Source of the DNA: an uncultured Rubrobacteraceae bacterium
GTDB taxonomy: Bacteria > Actinomycetota > Rubrobacteria > Rubrobacterales > Rubrobacteraceae
Reading direction: 5' to 3'
Length of the DNA: 64,000 bases
Assembly: GCA_902806095.1 (NCBI GenBank)
Contig: CADCVF010000065.1
Coordinates: 1-64,000 of the forward strand
Shown piece after piece: positions 17,464-26,971 of this stretch. Each line of letters begins with the position of its first letter. The stretch's first letter is position 1. A program made the position numbers and the translations under genes. The notes under the pieces are model-generated. The model did not search any database. It saw only the letters and a program-made list of their open reading frames with translations, and had not been told where the DNA came from.

Positions 17464-18750
17464 ATGACGAGTGAACGGTTGCGTCCAGAGGATTTGGGCT
17501 TCGGCAGGCTCTTCGAGAGGATCCAGGACGCGGTGATCGTCGCGGACGCAGAGACACAGCGCATAGTCCTGTGGAACGCAGCGGCCGCGAGGATGTTCGG
17601 CTACCCGGCCTCCGAGGCGCTGAAACTGCGCGTCGAAGAGCTGGTTCCCGAACCTCTCAAGGCCGCCCACCGGGCAGGGATAACCCGCTACGCCAGGACG
17701 GGCCACGGCCAATACATAGGCTCGGACGCGCCGCTGGACCTCCCCGCGGTAAAGAAGAACGGCGAGGAGATCAGCGTCGAGCTGTCCTTGAGCCCCATAC
17801 GCCCGGTGCATGAAGCGGACGGCGGCGAGGCCAGGTTCGTTCTCGCCATAATCCGGGACGTTACCAAGCGCAAGGCGGCCGAGGAAGCGGTCAGGCAACT
17901 CAACAAGGACCTCGAGCGCCGGGTCAAGGAGCGCACTTCGCAGCTGGAAGCGACCATCGCCGAACTAGAGAGTAACCAGAAGGAGCTGCGTCAAAGCGAG
18001 GAACGCTTCCGACTCCTGGTGGAGGGCGCCAGGGACTACGCAATCTTCATGCTCGGTCCCGACGGACGCGTCGTAAGCTGGAACGAAGGGGCCGAGCGCA
18101 TACACGGCTACGAGGTGTCGGAGGCCGTCGGCGAGCACTTCTCGGTTTTCTACGCCGAGGAGGACTTCGAACGTGGCCTCCCGGGGGAGGAACTACGCGT
18201 CGCGGCTACCGAGGGCCGCTTCGAGGAGGAGGGTTTCCGGGTGCGCAAGGACGGCGCTCCCTTCCAGGCCGAAGTCGTTATCATGGCCCTGAGGGACGAG
18301 GCGGGTAACCTCCGAGGCTACTCTCATGTGACGCGCGACATCACAGCCAGGAAGGAGGCCGAGGAGGCGTTGCGCGGTTCGCTTAGAAGTCTGGCGGACT
18401 TGAAGGCCGCCCTGGACGAGTCCGCGATAGTCGCGATCACCGACCAGCACGGCAAGATCACGTACGTGAACGACAAGTTCTGCGAGATCTCCAAGTACTA
18501 CATGGAGGAGCTGTTGGGCCAGGACCACAGCATCCTCAACTCCGACTACCATGCCAGGGAGCACTTCGAGGATCTGTGGAATACCATCGCTCGAGGCGAC
18601 GTCTGGCGGGGCGAGATCAGGAACCAGGCAAGGGACGGAAGCCCCTACTGGGTCGACATCACCATCGTGCCTTTCTTGGACGAGGCAGGCACCCCCGATC
18701 AATACTTCGCCATCTGCAACGACATCACCAGGTACAAGGAAGCCGAATAG
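17464..18750 (+). CDS. Multi-PAS/PAC protein without recognisable output domain
   Basis: Three PAS modules (VLWNAAAARMFGYPASE; VVSWNEGAERIHGYEVSE; ITYVNDKFCEISKYYMEE); stops directly after the last PAC (ICNDITRYKEAE*). Confidence 0.85.
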   Translation: MTSERLRPEDLGFGRLFERIQDAVIVADAETQRIVLWNAAAARMFGYPASEALKLRVEELVPEPLKAAHRAGITRYARTGHGQYIGSDAPLDLPAVKKNGEEISVELSLSPIRPVHEADGGEARFVLAIIRDVTKRKAAEEAVRQLNKDLERRVKERTSQLEATIAELESNQKELRQSEERFRLLVEGARDYAIFMLGPDGRVVSWNEGAERIHGYEVSEAVGEHFSVFYAEEDFERGLPGEELRVAATEGRFEEEGFRVRKDGAPFQAEVVIMALRDEAGNLRGYSHVTRDITARKEAEEALRGSLRSLADLKAALDESAIVAITDQHGKITYVNDKFCEISKYYMEELLGQDHSILNSDYHAREHFEDLWNTIARGDVWRGEIRNQARDGSPYWVDITIVPFLDEAGTPDQYFAICNDITRYKEAE

Positions 18751-18812
18751 GCGCCCGTCTCGGCCTCTTGACCGAGGCTTGCCAGAAAAATACCATTACA
18801 ATCAAGCGACTG

Positions 18813-18876
18813 CCAACACATGTCGGACGAGGAGGTAGACCGTGGGGAGCCCGCCTGGACGACCGAAATGTGTTGG
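18813..18876 (+). promoter_or_regulatory. Long inverted repeat in the leader of the APC permease gene
   Basis: CCAACACATGTCGG (18813-18826) versus CCGAAATGTGTTGG (18863-18876): 13 of 14 complementary. Confidence 0.5.
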
Positions 18877-18924
18877 TGAACGCCTGCCTCGGGTGATCAG
18901 ACACTCACTGCGAGCACACAAGTC

Positions 18925-20373
18925 ATGAGCACCTCATCGGGTGGGCAGCGAAGTCTGTTCAGGAGGAAGCCGGTCGAGGCGTTCGTCTCGGAGACGAGGC
19001 CCGACGCTGAGGGCGGCGAGCTAAGCCGTTCGATCGGCTTGTTCCAGCTGACGATGTTCGGCGTCGGGGCCACGATCGGTACCGGGATCTTCATCGTGCT
19101 GACCGAGGCGGTGCCTGAGGCTGGTCCCGGGGTCATCGTGTCCTTCGTCCTCGCCGGGATCACGGCCGCCCTGACCGCGATGTGCTACGCGGAGCTGGCC
19201 TCGACCATTCCTGTCTCCGGGTCGTCGTACTCCTACACCTACGCTACGATGGGGGAGATCGTGGCTTTCGGTGTCGCCGCGTGTTTGCTCCTGGAGTACG
19301 GCGTCTCCTCCGCAGCCGTCTCCGTCGGGTGGGCGCAGTACCTAGACGAGCTGTTCTCCAGCCTGTTCGGGTTCCGCATGCCCGAGGCCATACTCGCGGC
19401 GCCGGGAGAAGGTGGGATCTTCAACTTCCCTGCTATCGTGCTCGTGACGCTGTGCTGTTTGCTGCTCATGCGCGGGGCCAGGGAATCCGCGGCGGCGAAC
19501 GCGGTCATGGTGATAATAAAGATCGCGGTGCTGATTCTCTTCGTCATAATCGCATTCACGGCTTTCTCGGGGGATAACTTCGCGCCTTTCGCGCCCTTCG
19601 GGGCCGCCGGCATCGGCGTGGCCGCATCCTCGATCTTCTTCACCTTTATCGGCCTCGATGCGGTCTCGACGGCGGGTGAGGAGGTGCACAACCCCAGGCG
19701 AACGCTCCCTCTGGCGATCATCCTCGCGACCATCATCGTGACCACGGTCTACATCCTAGTGGCGATCGCCGGGATCGGAGCGCAGCAGTACAGGGCGTTC
19801 GAGGGCCAGGAGGCCGGCCTTGCCGTGATCCTGCGCAACATCACAGGCTCTGCCTGGCCGGCCGCCGTGCTCTCGGCCGGCGCTGTCATCTCGATCTTTA
19901 GCGTGACGCTCGTGACGCTCTACGGACAGACGCGCATCCTCTTCGCGATGGGGCGCGACGGGATGCTCCCCGAGGTCTTCCACCGGCTCAACCCGACCAC
20001 CCTCGTCCCCGTGCGTAACACCATAATCGTGTGCATCTTCGTCGGGGCGCTCGCCGGGTTCGTCCCGCTCGGCGTGCTCATAGACCTGACGAGCATGGGA
20101 ACCCTGGTCGCCTTCACCGTGGTGTCTATAGGCGTGATCATCCTGCGCCGCACCCAACCTGACTTGCCTCGGGGATTCAGGGTCCCCGGCTATCCGGTCA
20201 CGCCCATACTAAGCGCGGGGTTCGCCCTCTACATCATCTCCCAGCTGCCTTACTCCACGTTCGCGTTGTTTGCGGTGTGGCTCGGGGTCGCGGCCATTAT
20301 CTACTTCACCTACAGTGCCCGTCACTCGAGGCTGGCCAGGGGGGAGGCTGTCGCCACGGAGGATCCAGAATGA
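18925..20373 (+). CDS. APC superfamily amino acid permease
   Basis: SIGLFQLTMFGVGATIGTGIFIVLTEAVPEAGPGVIVSFVLAGI; about 12 hydrophobic segments. Confidence 0.92.
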   Translation: MSTSSGGQRSLFRRKPVEAFVSETRPDAEGGELSRSIGLFQLTMFGVGATIGTGIFIVLTEAVPEAGPGVIVSFVLAGITAALTAMCYAELASTIPVSGSSYSYTYATMGEIVAFGVAACLLLEYGVSSAAVSVGWAQYLDELFSSLFGFRMPEAILAAPGEGGIFNFPAIVLVTLCCLLLMRGARESAAANAVMVIIKIAVLILFVIIAFTAFSGDNFAPFAPFGAAGIGVAASSIFFTFIGLDAVSTAGEEVHNPRRTLPLAIILATIIVTTVYILVAIAGIGAQQYRAFEGQEAGLAVILRNITGSAWPAAVLSAGAVISIFSVTLVTLYGQTRILFAMGRDGMLPEVFHRLNPTTLVPVRNTIIVCIFVGALAGFVPLGVLIDLTSMGTLVAFTVVSIGVIILRRTQPDLPRGFRVPGYPVTPILSAGFALYIISQLPYSTFALFAVWLGVAAIIYFTYSARHSRLARGEAVATEDPE

Positions 20374-21302
20374 ACTACCTCGTCGGCCTGACAGCCGACC
20401 GGGGGGGAAGGGATGCGCTCGCCCTTGGCCGGATGCTGGCCCGCTCAGGCGACGTAACACTCACCGTGTGCATCGTCCTCCCCGAGGTATGGGGCCACCC
20501 TTCCCTGGCGCGTGTGGACGCGGAATACGCCGCGTTTCTCGCCAGGCACGCCGAAGATACGGTCGCCGAGGCGCGCGAGTTCATCGGCGGTGCGGTGCGG
20601 GCTGAGTACGTGTCCGCGTCGGCCCGCACCGCGACCGAGGGGCTCATCACCGCCGCCACACAGACGGACGCAGACTTGATCGTCCTCGGCTCCGCGCGGC
20701 ACGGGCCCTTCGGCCGGTTCGCGGTCGGCAGCGTTACCAACGAGATGCTCCACACGGCGCCGGTGCCCGTGGTGCTCACGCCGAGGGGATACAGCCCGTC
20801 TTCCGATGCCAGGCTGCCCCGTGTCACGTGCGCGTTCGCCGGGTCAACCCGCTCGCGGACAGCCTTCGACGCCGCTGTGCAACTGAGCAGACGGCACGAA
20901 GTGCCGCTGCGACTCACCACCCTCGTCGTCAGGGACAGGCAGATGTATCCCTCGCAAGTTGGCTACGATGCGGAGCGACTCGTCGCCGAACAGTGGCGCG
21001 CGCAGGCGGAGGAGGCGCAAGTCAGGGCGCTGGCCACGCTCCCTGATAACGACACGGTGGAGGCTGGTGTCGCCAGCGGCCGCAACTGGGAGGATGCGCT
21101 GGACTCGCTCCCGTGGGAGGAAGGCGAAGTGCTGGTGGTAGGGTCGAGCCGGCTCGGGCCCGTAGCAAGAGTCTTCCTCGGTTCGAACTCGACGAAGATC
21201 GTCCGTAGCTCCCCGGTGCCAGTAGTCGTTATACCCCGCGGTGCCGACGTCCACCTCGCCGAGGACGCCCCTGCCGTCAGGAGCCCCGATCCGGAACTTT
21301 AA
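20370..21302 (+). CDS. Tandem universal stress protein (two UspA domains)
   Basis: LIVLGSARHGPFGRFAVGSVTNEMLHTAPVPVVLTPRG and VLVVGSSRLGPVARVFLGSNSTKIVRSSPVPVVVIPRG; ATGA overlap with the permease. Confidence 0.9.
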   Translation: MNYLVGLTADRGGRDALALGRMLARSGDVTLTVCIVLPEVWGHPSLARVDAEYAAFLARHAEDTVAEAREFIGGAVRAEYVSASARTATEGLITAATQTDADLIVLGSARHGPFGRFAVGSVTNEMLHTAPVPVVLTPRGYSPSSDARLPRVTCAFAGSTRSRTAFDAAVQLSRRHEVPLRLTTLVVRDRQMYPSQVGYDAERLVAEQWRAQAEEAQVRALATLPDNDTVEAGVASGRNWEDALDSLPWEEGEVLVVGSSRLGPVARVFLGSNSTKIVRSSPVPVVVIPRGADVHLAEDAPAVRSPDPEL

Positions 21303-21460
21303 GGTGCGGTCTTCTGTAGAACGGTGAGGCGCGGGCGGAACGCTCGAACGAGCCGTGCAGGATCTTATCTTCTCCTGGACCAGGCAGAGCGACTCTATAA
21401 AGAGCGGATGGCCGAGTAGCAACCGCCTCCTCCGGTATACTCTAGGTCTTGTCCTGGTGA

Positions 21461-24220
21461 GTGGCCGGAAAGATTGTAGCGTTGAAGCCTTCGAAGTCAG
21501 ATCCGAACAGCCAGCCGAACGGTGCTCCTGACGGCGAACAAAAGCCCGCGCATGCCAGCGGGGCGCCCGCGGAGGACGACCCGGGGTTGCGCCAGCCCGG
21601 CGAAAATTCCACGGAGCCTGCGAGGCTCCTCACCGAGGCCGAGGAGATCATCCGCAGCCAGTCGACGGAACTGGCCCTCCTCCAACGGGTTCGCTCTGCC
21701 TTGTCGTCCGAGCTGGAGGTGCCTGGTGTCCTCTCCAGGGCGGTGGAGGCCGTAGCCGAGACCTACGGCCATACCCGGCTGGGCGCCTACCTGCTCGAAG
21801 GCGACGAATTGGTGCTCCAGCACCAGGTCGGATACCACGAGGTGATCGGACGGATCCCCCTGACGGAGGGCGTCTTCGGGCGTGCCGTCAGCACCGGACG
21901 TCCCGTGCTCGTAGAGGACGTGAGCGCCTACCCCGGCGCTCTGGGGGCCATAGAGGGCGTGACCTCCGAGATCTGCGTCCCGCTCTTCGACGGGGGCGAG
22001 GGCGTGGGCTTGCTCAACGCACAGAGCGTGGGCGGGGTGAAGCTGACCCCAAACGATCTGAGGGTGCTTGTGGCCGTTTGCGAGCTCGTGGGCGTGGCCT
22101 TGAGCCGAGCCAGCCTCTACACCAGGTTGCGCCACAGCGAGGGGCGCTATCGTGCCCTTACCCAGAAATCCTCGGACCTCGTCACGCTGATGGAGCCCTT
22201 CGGCATCGTCCGCTACGAGAGCCCTGCTATAGAGTGGATGCTCGGCTACTCCTCAGAGGAACTCCTTGGCAGGAACGCCTTCGACTACGTGCATCCCGAC
22301 GACCTCCAGAGGGTGAAGAAGGCCTTCGATGAAGGTGTGAGCGATCCGAGGCGAGTGCCTTCGGAGGAGTACCGCTTTCGCCACAAGGACGGCTCGTGGC
22401 GCTGGCTGGAGTCGGTGGGCACGAACCTGATCGAGGAACCGGGCGTGGGCGCATACGTAGTCAACTCCAGGGACATCACGAGGCGCAAGGAGGCCGAGGA
22501 GCGTCTAATGGCGGCTGAGAAGCGCTACCGTACCCTGGTGGAACAGATACCCGCTGTTACCTACATAGACCCTGTTGACGCCCCTGACACTTCGCTCTAC
22601 ACCAGCCCCCAGATCGAGCGTATGCTCGGATACACCCCCGAGGAGTGGCGGACCGAAAAGCTGTGGCCCGAGCGCTTACACCCCGACGATCGGGAGAGGA
22701 TACTGGCCGCCGACAAGCGCTTCGAGGCTGGGGGCGAGGAGCCCTTCAGCGAAGAGTACCGTCTACTGGCCAGGGACGGCTCGGTGGTGTGGGTTCGCGA
22801 GGAGGCGGTGCTGCTCAAGGACGAAGCCGGCGAACCCCTATACTGGCAAGGGGTCTTCTACGACCTTACCGAGCGCAAGGCCCTGGAGGAGCGGCTCGAG
22901 CATCGGGCCTTCCACGACTACCTGACCGACCTCCCGAACCGCCAGCTCTTCGTTGACCGCCTGAGTCAGGCCCTCGATCGCACCAGGCGCAGGAGGGACC
23001 GGAAGGTGGCGGTACTGTTCACGGACCTCGACGAGTTCAAGATCATAAACGACTCATTGGGCCACGAGGCGGGCGACCTGCTCCTTACGCTCGTCGCCGA
23101 GCGCCTCGAGCGCTGCCTGCGGCCGGAGGATAGCCTGGCTCGCTTTGGAGGCGACGAGTTCGTCGTGCTCATCGAGGACGTCGAAGGCCCTGATGTGGCA
23201 GTGCGGGTGGCCGAGAGGATCATCGAAGAACTCGCAAGACCGTTCGTTTTGGAGGACAGAGAGCTGTTCGCCTCCTCCAGTATAGGCATCAGCCTGGGCG
23301 ACGCCAGAACGAAGACGCCTGAGGACCTTCTAAGGGACGCCGACACGGCAATGTACAGGGCCAAGGAGCAGGGCGGGACCTACAGGGTGTTCGACCCGGA
23401 TATGTATGTGCGAGCCAGGGGCCGCCTGGATCTGGAGGGCGATCTCAGACGGACGTTGGAGGCTCCACACGAGCAGTTGCCCGTCTTCTACCAGCCGATG
23501 GCCTCGATACCCAAAGGCACGATCGTGGGGATGGAGGCGCTGCTGAGGTGGGCCCATCCGGAGCGCGGCCTGCTGCTCCCTTCGGAATTCATCTCCGAGG
23601 CCGAGCGAACGGGGCTCATAGTCCCGATGGGGCGGTGGGTTCTAGACGAGGCCTGCCGGCGTGCCAAGGAGTGGCAGGAACGCCACCCCACGCACGCCCC
23701 GCTGGCAATGGCCGTGAACCTCTCCGCCCGTCAGCTGCGCTACCCCGAGCTCGTCGGCGAGGTTGAGGACGCCCTAGGGCAGGCTGCCCTGGACCCGGGG
23801 AAACTTACCCTGGAGATCACAGAGAGCGTCCTGGTGGAGGAGGGCGAATCCAGCGCAAGGACGCTCCGGCGGCTCAAGGAGCTTGGCGTGCGGCTAGCCA
23901 TAGACGATTTCGGGGTGGGATACTCTTCACTCTCGTACCTCGGGTACCTGCCCGTGGACCAGCTGAAGCTGGACCGCGTGCTCGTGGGTAATCTGGCTAC
24001 GGATCACAAGAATCTGGCTATCGTGCGGGCGGTGGTCGATCTCGGGCATGCCCTGGGCATCGAGGTGGTCGCCGAGGGCGTGGAGACCCCCGAGGAATTC
24101 GAGGAGCTTCGCAAGCTGGGATGCGACGTAGGACAGGGCAACTACTGGTGGGACCCCCGCCTCCCCGGGGAGGTGTCGAAGCTCCTCGCATCGAATCTCG
24201 ATCCCTTGCCAGACCGATAG
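21461..24220 (+). CDS. GAF-PAS-PAS-GGDEF-EAL cyclic-di-GMP turnover protein
   Basis: ARFGGDEFVVL; EALLRW, AVNLSARQL, TLEITESVL, AIDDFGVGYSSLSYL, VVAEGVET, GQG motifs. Confidence 0.93.
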   Translation: MAGKIVALKPSKSDPNSQPNGAPDGEQKPAHASGAPAEDDPGLRQPGENSTEPARLLTEAEEIIRSQSTELALLQRVRSALSSELEVPGVLSRAVEAVAETYGHTRLGAYLLEGDELVLQHQVGYHEVIGRIPLTEGVFGRAVSTGRPVLVEDVSAYPGALGAIEGVTSEICVPLFDGGEGVGLLNAQSVGGVKLTPNDLRVLVAVCELVGVALSRASLYTRLRHSEGRYRALTQKSSDLVTLMEPFGIVRYESPAIEWMLGYSSEELLGRNAFDYVHPDDLQRVKKAFDEGVSDPRRVPSEEYRFRHKDGSWRWLESVGTNLIEEPGVGAYVVNSRDITRRKEAEERLMAAEKRYRTLVEQIPAVTYIDPVDAPDTSLYTSPQIERMLGYTPEEWRTEKLWPERLHPDDRERILAADKRFEAGGEEPFSEEYRLLARDGSVVWVREEAVLLKDEAGEPLYWQGVFYDLTERKALEERLEHRAFHDYLTDLPNRQLFVDRLSQALDRTRRRRDRKVAVLFTDLDEFKIINDSLGHEAGDLLLTLVAERLERCLRPEDSLARFGGDEFVVLIEDVEGPDVAVRVAERIIEELARPFVLEDRELFASSSIGISLGDARTKTPEDLLRDADTAMYRAKEQGGTYRVFDPDMYVRARGRLDLEGDLRRTLEAPHEQLPVFYQPMASIPKGTIVGMEALLRWAHPERGLLLPSEFISEAERTGLIVPMGRWVLDEACRRAKEWQERHPTHAPLAMAVNLSARQLRYPELVGEVEDALGQAALDPGKLTLEITESVLVEEGESSARTLRRLKELGVRLAIDDFGVGYSSLSYLGYLPVDQLKLDRVLVGNLATDHKNLAIVRAVVDLGHALGIEVVAEGVETPEEFEELRKLGCDVGQGNYWWDPRLPGEVSKLLASNLDPLPDR

Positions 24221-24257
24221 CACGACTGACACTTCCCGCCGCAGGAGGAGAACAAAG

Positions 24258-25019
24258 GTGAGAGAGAACCGTCTGAGGAAGATCTGGCGTGAGGGCGGAA
24301 CTGTCGTGAACGGGTGGCTGCACGTACCGAGCTCCTTCTCCGCCGAGGTGATGGCCCATGCGGGATGGAACAGCCTGACCATAGACATGCAACACGGGCC
24401 TGTGGACTACGCAAGCCTCGTCCCGATGCTGCAGGCCATCTCGACGACGGACACAGTCCCTGTAGTTCGGGTGCCTTGGAATGATCCCGGTCTTATAATG
24501 CGTGTGCTCGACGCGGGGTCCTACGCTGTGATCTGCCCGATGATCAACACCCGCGAGGAGGCGGAGGCCTTCGTCGGGGCCTGTCGATACCCTCCTGAGG
24601 GATACCGCAGCTACGGCCCTTACAGGGCCACCCTCTACGGCGGAGAGGACTACACCGACCACGCGAACGAGACCGTCGTGACTATGGCCATGATCGAGAC
24701 GCAGCAAGCACTCGAAAACCTGGAGGAGATACTCAGCGTACGGGGCCTCGATGCGGTCTTCGTCGGGCCCTCCGACCTTGGCCAGAGCCTCGGGCATGGA
24801 CCTGGCATGGACCGCGGCGAACCAGAGGTGGTCGAGGCTATCGAAAGAATCCTGGCCGCCGCGCACGAGCATGATCTCGCCACTGGTATCTTCACAGGCA
24901 CTCCCGAGTACGCCTCGCGCATGGTCGAGAAGGGTTTCCAGTTCGTCACCATCTCTTCGGACGCGCGGCTCATGGCCTCGGCGGCGGCCGGTGTCCTAGC
25001 CGCCCTCGAGGGCGAGTAG
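24258..25019 (+). CDS. HpcH/HpaI-type aldolase
   Basis: GWNSLTIDMQHGPVDYASLVPMLQAI; VICPMINTREEAEAFVGACRYPPEGYRSYGP; VFVGPSDLGQSLG. Confidence 0.9.
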   Translation: MRENRLRKIWREGGTVVNGWLHVPSSFSAEVMAHAGWNSLTIDMQHGPVDYASLVPMLQAISTTDTVPVVRVPWNDPGLIMRVLDAGSYAVICPMINTREEAEAFVGACRYPPEGYRSYGPYRATLYGGEDYTDHANETVVTMAMIETQQALENLEEILSVRGLDAVFVGPSDLGQSLGHGPGMDRGEPEVVEAIERILAAAHEHDLATGIFTGTPEYASRMVEKGFQFVTISSDARLMASAAAGVLAALEGE

Positions 25020-25081
25020 GAGTATCATGGGACGTGGGTGACAGGTCCCCGAAGAATGCGCGGGCGTGAGAGGAGCGTTCT

Positions 25082-25339
25082 ATGGCGGAGAGAGAGACGA
25101 CGGTCGGGCCTGAAGAAGGGATCCACGGCCGGCCGGCGGCCCAGTTCATCAAGGCGGCGAAGAGATTCTCCTCGCAGGTAGTTATCATCAAGGGTGGTCG
25201 GGAGGTGAACGCCAAGAGCGTCTTGAAGATAACCGGACTCGCCAGAAAGGGGGAGAAGATCACCATCCGTGCCGAGGGAGAGGACGCCGAACAGGCCGTG
25301 GAGACCCTGGCACAGCTCATATCGGCGGACGAACACTAG
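25082..25339 (+). CDS. ptsH: PTS phosphocarrier HPr
   Basis: GIHGRPAAQFIKAAKRFSSQV (phospho-His site), NAKSVLKITGL. Confidence 0.92.
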   Translation: MAERETTVGPEEGIHGRPAAQFIKAAKRFSSQVVIIKGGREVNAKSVLKITGLARKGEKITIRAEGEDAEQAVETLAQLISADEH

Positions 25340-25345
25340 GACAGG

Positions 25346-26971
25346 ATGGCGCCCGTGAAGCTGACCGGCATAGCAGCGTCGGAAGGGGTGGCCGTCGGCC
25401 CTGCGTTCGTGCCGGCTTCAGGCAGGCCCGAGGCCGAGCGGTACCGGATAACACAGGACGAGGTCGAGCCCGAGCTGCAAAGATTCAAGAAGGCAGCCGA
25501 AGCCGTAGCAGGCAAGCTTGCTGAGACCGGTGAGGAACTCCGTGTGTCGGGACATGAGGAGGAAGCCGGCATCTTCGAGTTCCACGTAGAGATGGCGGAA
25601 GATCCCGAGCTCGCCTCGGCCGTCGAGGAGCGCATAGGGAATCTCGAGAGCCCCGAAGCGGCGGTGCTCGCCGTCGGTGAGGAGTACGCCGCAGAGCTCG
25701 CAGCGATGGACGAGTACATGGCCGCCAGGGCCGACGACGTGCGCGACGTTGCTGGCCAGATCTCTGCCCGGCTGATGGGCAAGGGTTTCTCAGGCTTAGA
25801 GACTCTGGAGACGCCCTCCATCGTGCTGGCAAGGAGCCTCGCGCCGTCGGATACGGCGCGCATCAAAGAGGGGATTGCACTCGGGTTCGTCACCGCCGAG
25901 GGGTCGAGGACTTCGCACGTCTCGATCATGGCCCGCTCCATGGGCATCCCCGCCGTCGTCGGTGTTGGGGCAGCCCTGGAAGGAGCCCTGGGTGCGGAGG
26001 AAGTGGCCCTCGACGGTAGCGAGGGATACGCTATTGTGGACCCTGGCGAGGATACGGTCGCACAGTTCCAGAAGAAGTCGGCGGCCCTGATCGAAGAAAG
26101 GGCCGTCCTCGAGGAATACCGTCATGTCGAGGCGAGCACCGGCGAAGGCCGGCGCATCGAGGTCGCGGCGAACCTTGGCTCGGCATCTGAGGCCGAGGAC
26201 GCGCTCGAGTGGGGCGCAGAAGGCGTCGGACTCTTCCGCACAGAGTTCCTGTTCATGCAGCGGGACGACCTGCCTTCCGAGGATGAGCAGTACGAGGCCT
26301 ACAGCGCCGTCGCCCGCGCGTTCGGCGAGAAGCCCGTCATCATTCGTACGCTGGATGTTGGGGGCGACAAAGACCTGCCCGGCGTGGACCAGGCCAGCGA
26401 ACAGAACCCCTTCCTCGGTTGGCGCGGAATAAGGATGAGCCTGGATACACCGGAGCTCTTCGGGCCGCAGCTGCGTGCGATCCTGCGCGCCGCAGCCCAT
26501 GGCCACCTGAAGGTCATGTTCCCGATGGTCGCCGATGTCGGAGAGTTAGAGGCCGCGAAGGCGATGCTGCAGGAATGCCTTGGGGAGCTCGAATCCGAAG
26601 GCAAGAGAGTCGGTGAGGTCGAGATAGGGGTGATGATCGAGACCCCGGCGGCCGCGATCTGCGCAGCCGGGCTCGCGAAGGAGTCAGATTTCTTCTCTAT
26701 AGGAACGAACGACCTCGTCCAGTACACCCTGGCCGCAGACAGGGGCCACGAGCGACTGCGCCGGCTCCAGAACGCGGACCATCCCGCGGTTCTGGCCCTG
26801 ATCCAGCAGACCTGCGAGGCCGCAAACGCAGCGGGCATCCCGGTGGGCGTATGCGGCGAGGCGGCAGGCGAGCCCGAGATGATCCCGAAGCTCATCCGGC
26901 TTGGCGTCACGGAGTTGAGCATGGGCGCCCCCTCCATACCAAGGGCCAAAAAAGTCGTCTCGGAACTGTGA
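25346..26971 (+). CDS. ptsI: PEP-protein phosphotransferase (PTS Enzyme I)
   Basis: GSRTSHVSIMARSMGIPAVVG; FFSIGTNDLVQYTLAADRGHERLRRLQNADHPAVL; GVCGEAAG. Confidence 0.94.
   Translation: MAPVKLTGIAASEGVAVGPAFVPASGRPEAERYRITQDEVEPELQRFKKAAEAVAGKLAETGEELRVSGHEEEAGIFEFHVEMAEDPELASAVEERIGNLESPEAAVLAVGEEYAAELAAMDEYMAARADDVRDVAGQISARLMGKGFSGLETLETPSIVLARSLAPSDTARIKEGIALGFVTAEGSRTSHVSIMARSMGIPAVVGVGAALEGALGAEEVALDGSEGYAIVDPGEDTVAQFQKKSAALIEERAVLEEYRHVEASTGEGRRIEVAANLGSASEAEDALEWGAEGVGLFRTEFLFMQRDDLPSEDEQYEAYSAVARAFGEKPVIIRTLDVGGDKDLPGVDQASEQNPFLGWRGIRMSLDTPELFGPQLRAILRAAAHGHLKVMFPMVADVGELEAAKAMLQECLGELESEGKRVGEVEIGVMIETPAAAICAAGLAKESDFFSIGTNDLVQYTLAADRGHERLRRLQNADHPAVLALIQQTCEAANAAGIPVGVCGEAAGEPEMIPKLIRLGVTELSMGAPSIPRAKKVVSEL

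Noticed and set aside
18755-18780. Short CTCGG...CCGAG inverted repeat after the PAS gene as a terminator
   Set aside because: Only about 5 bp of stem and no T-run; too weak to call.
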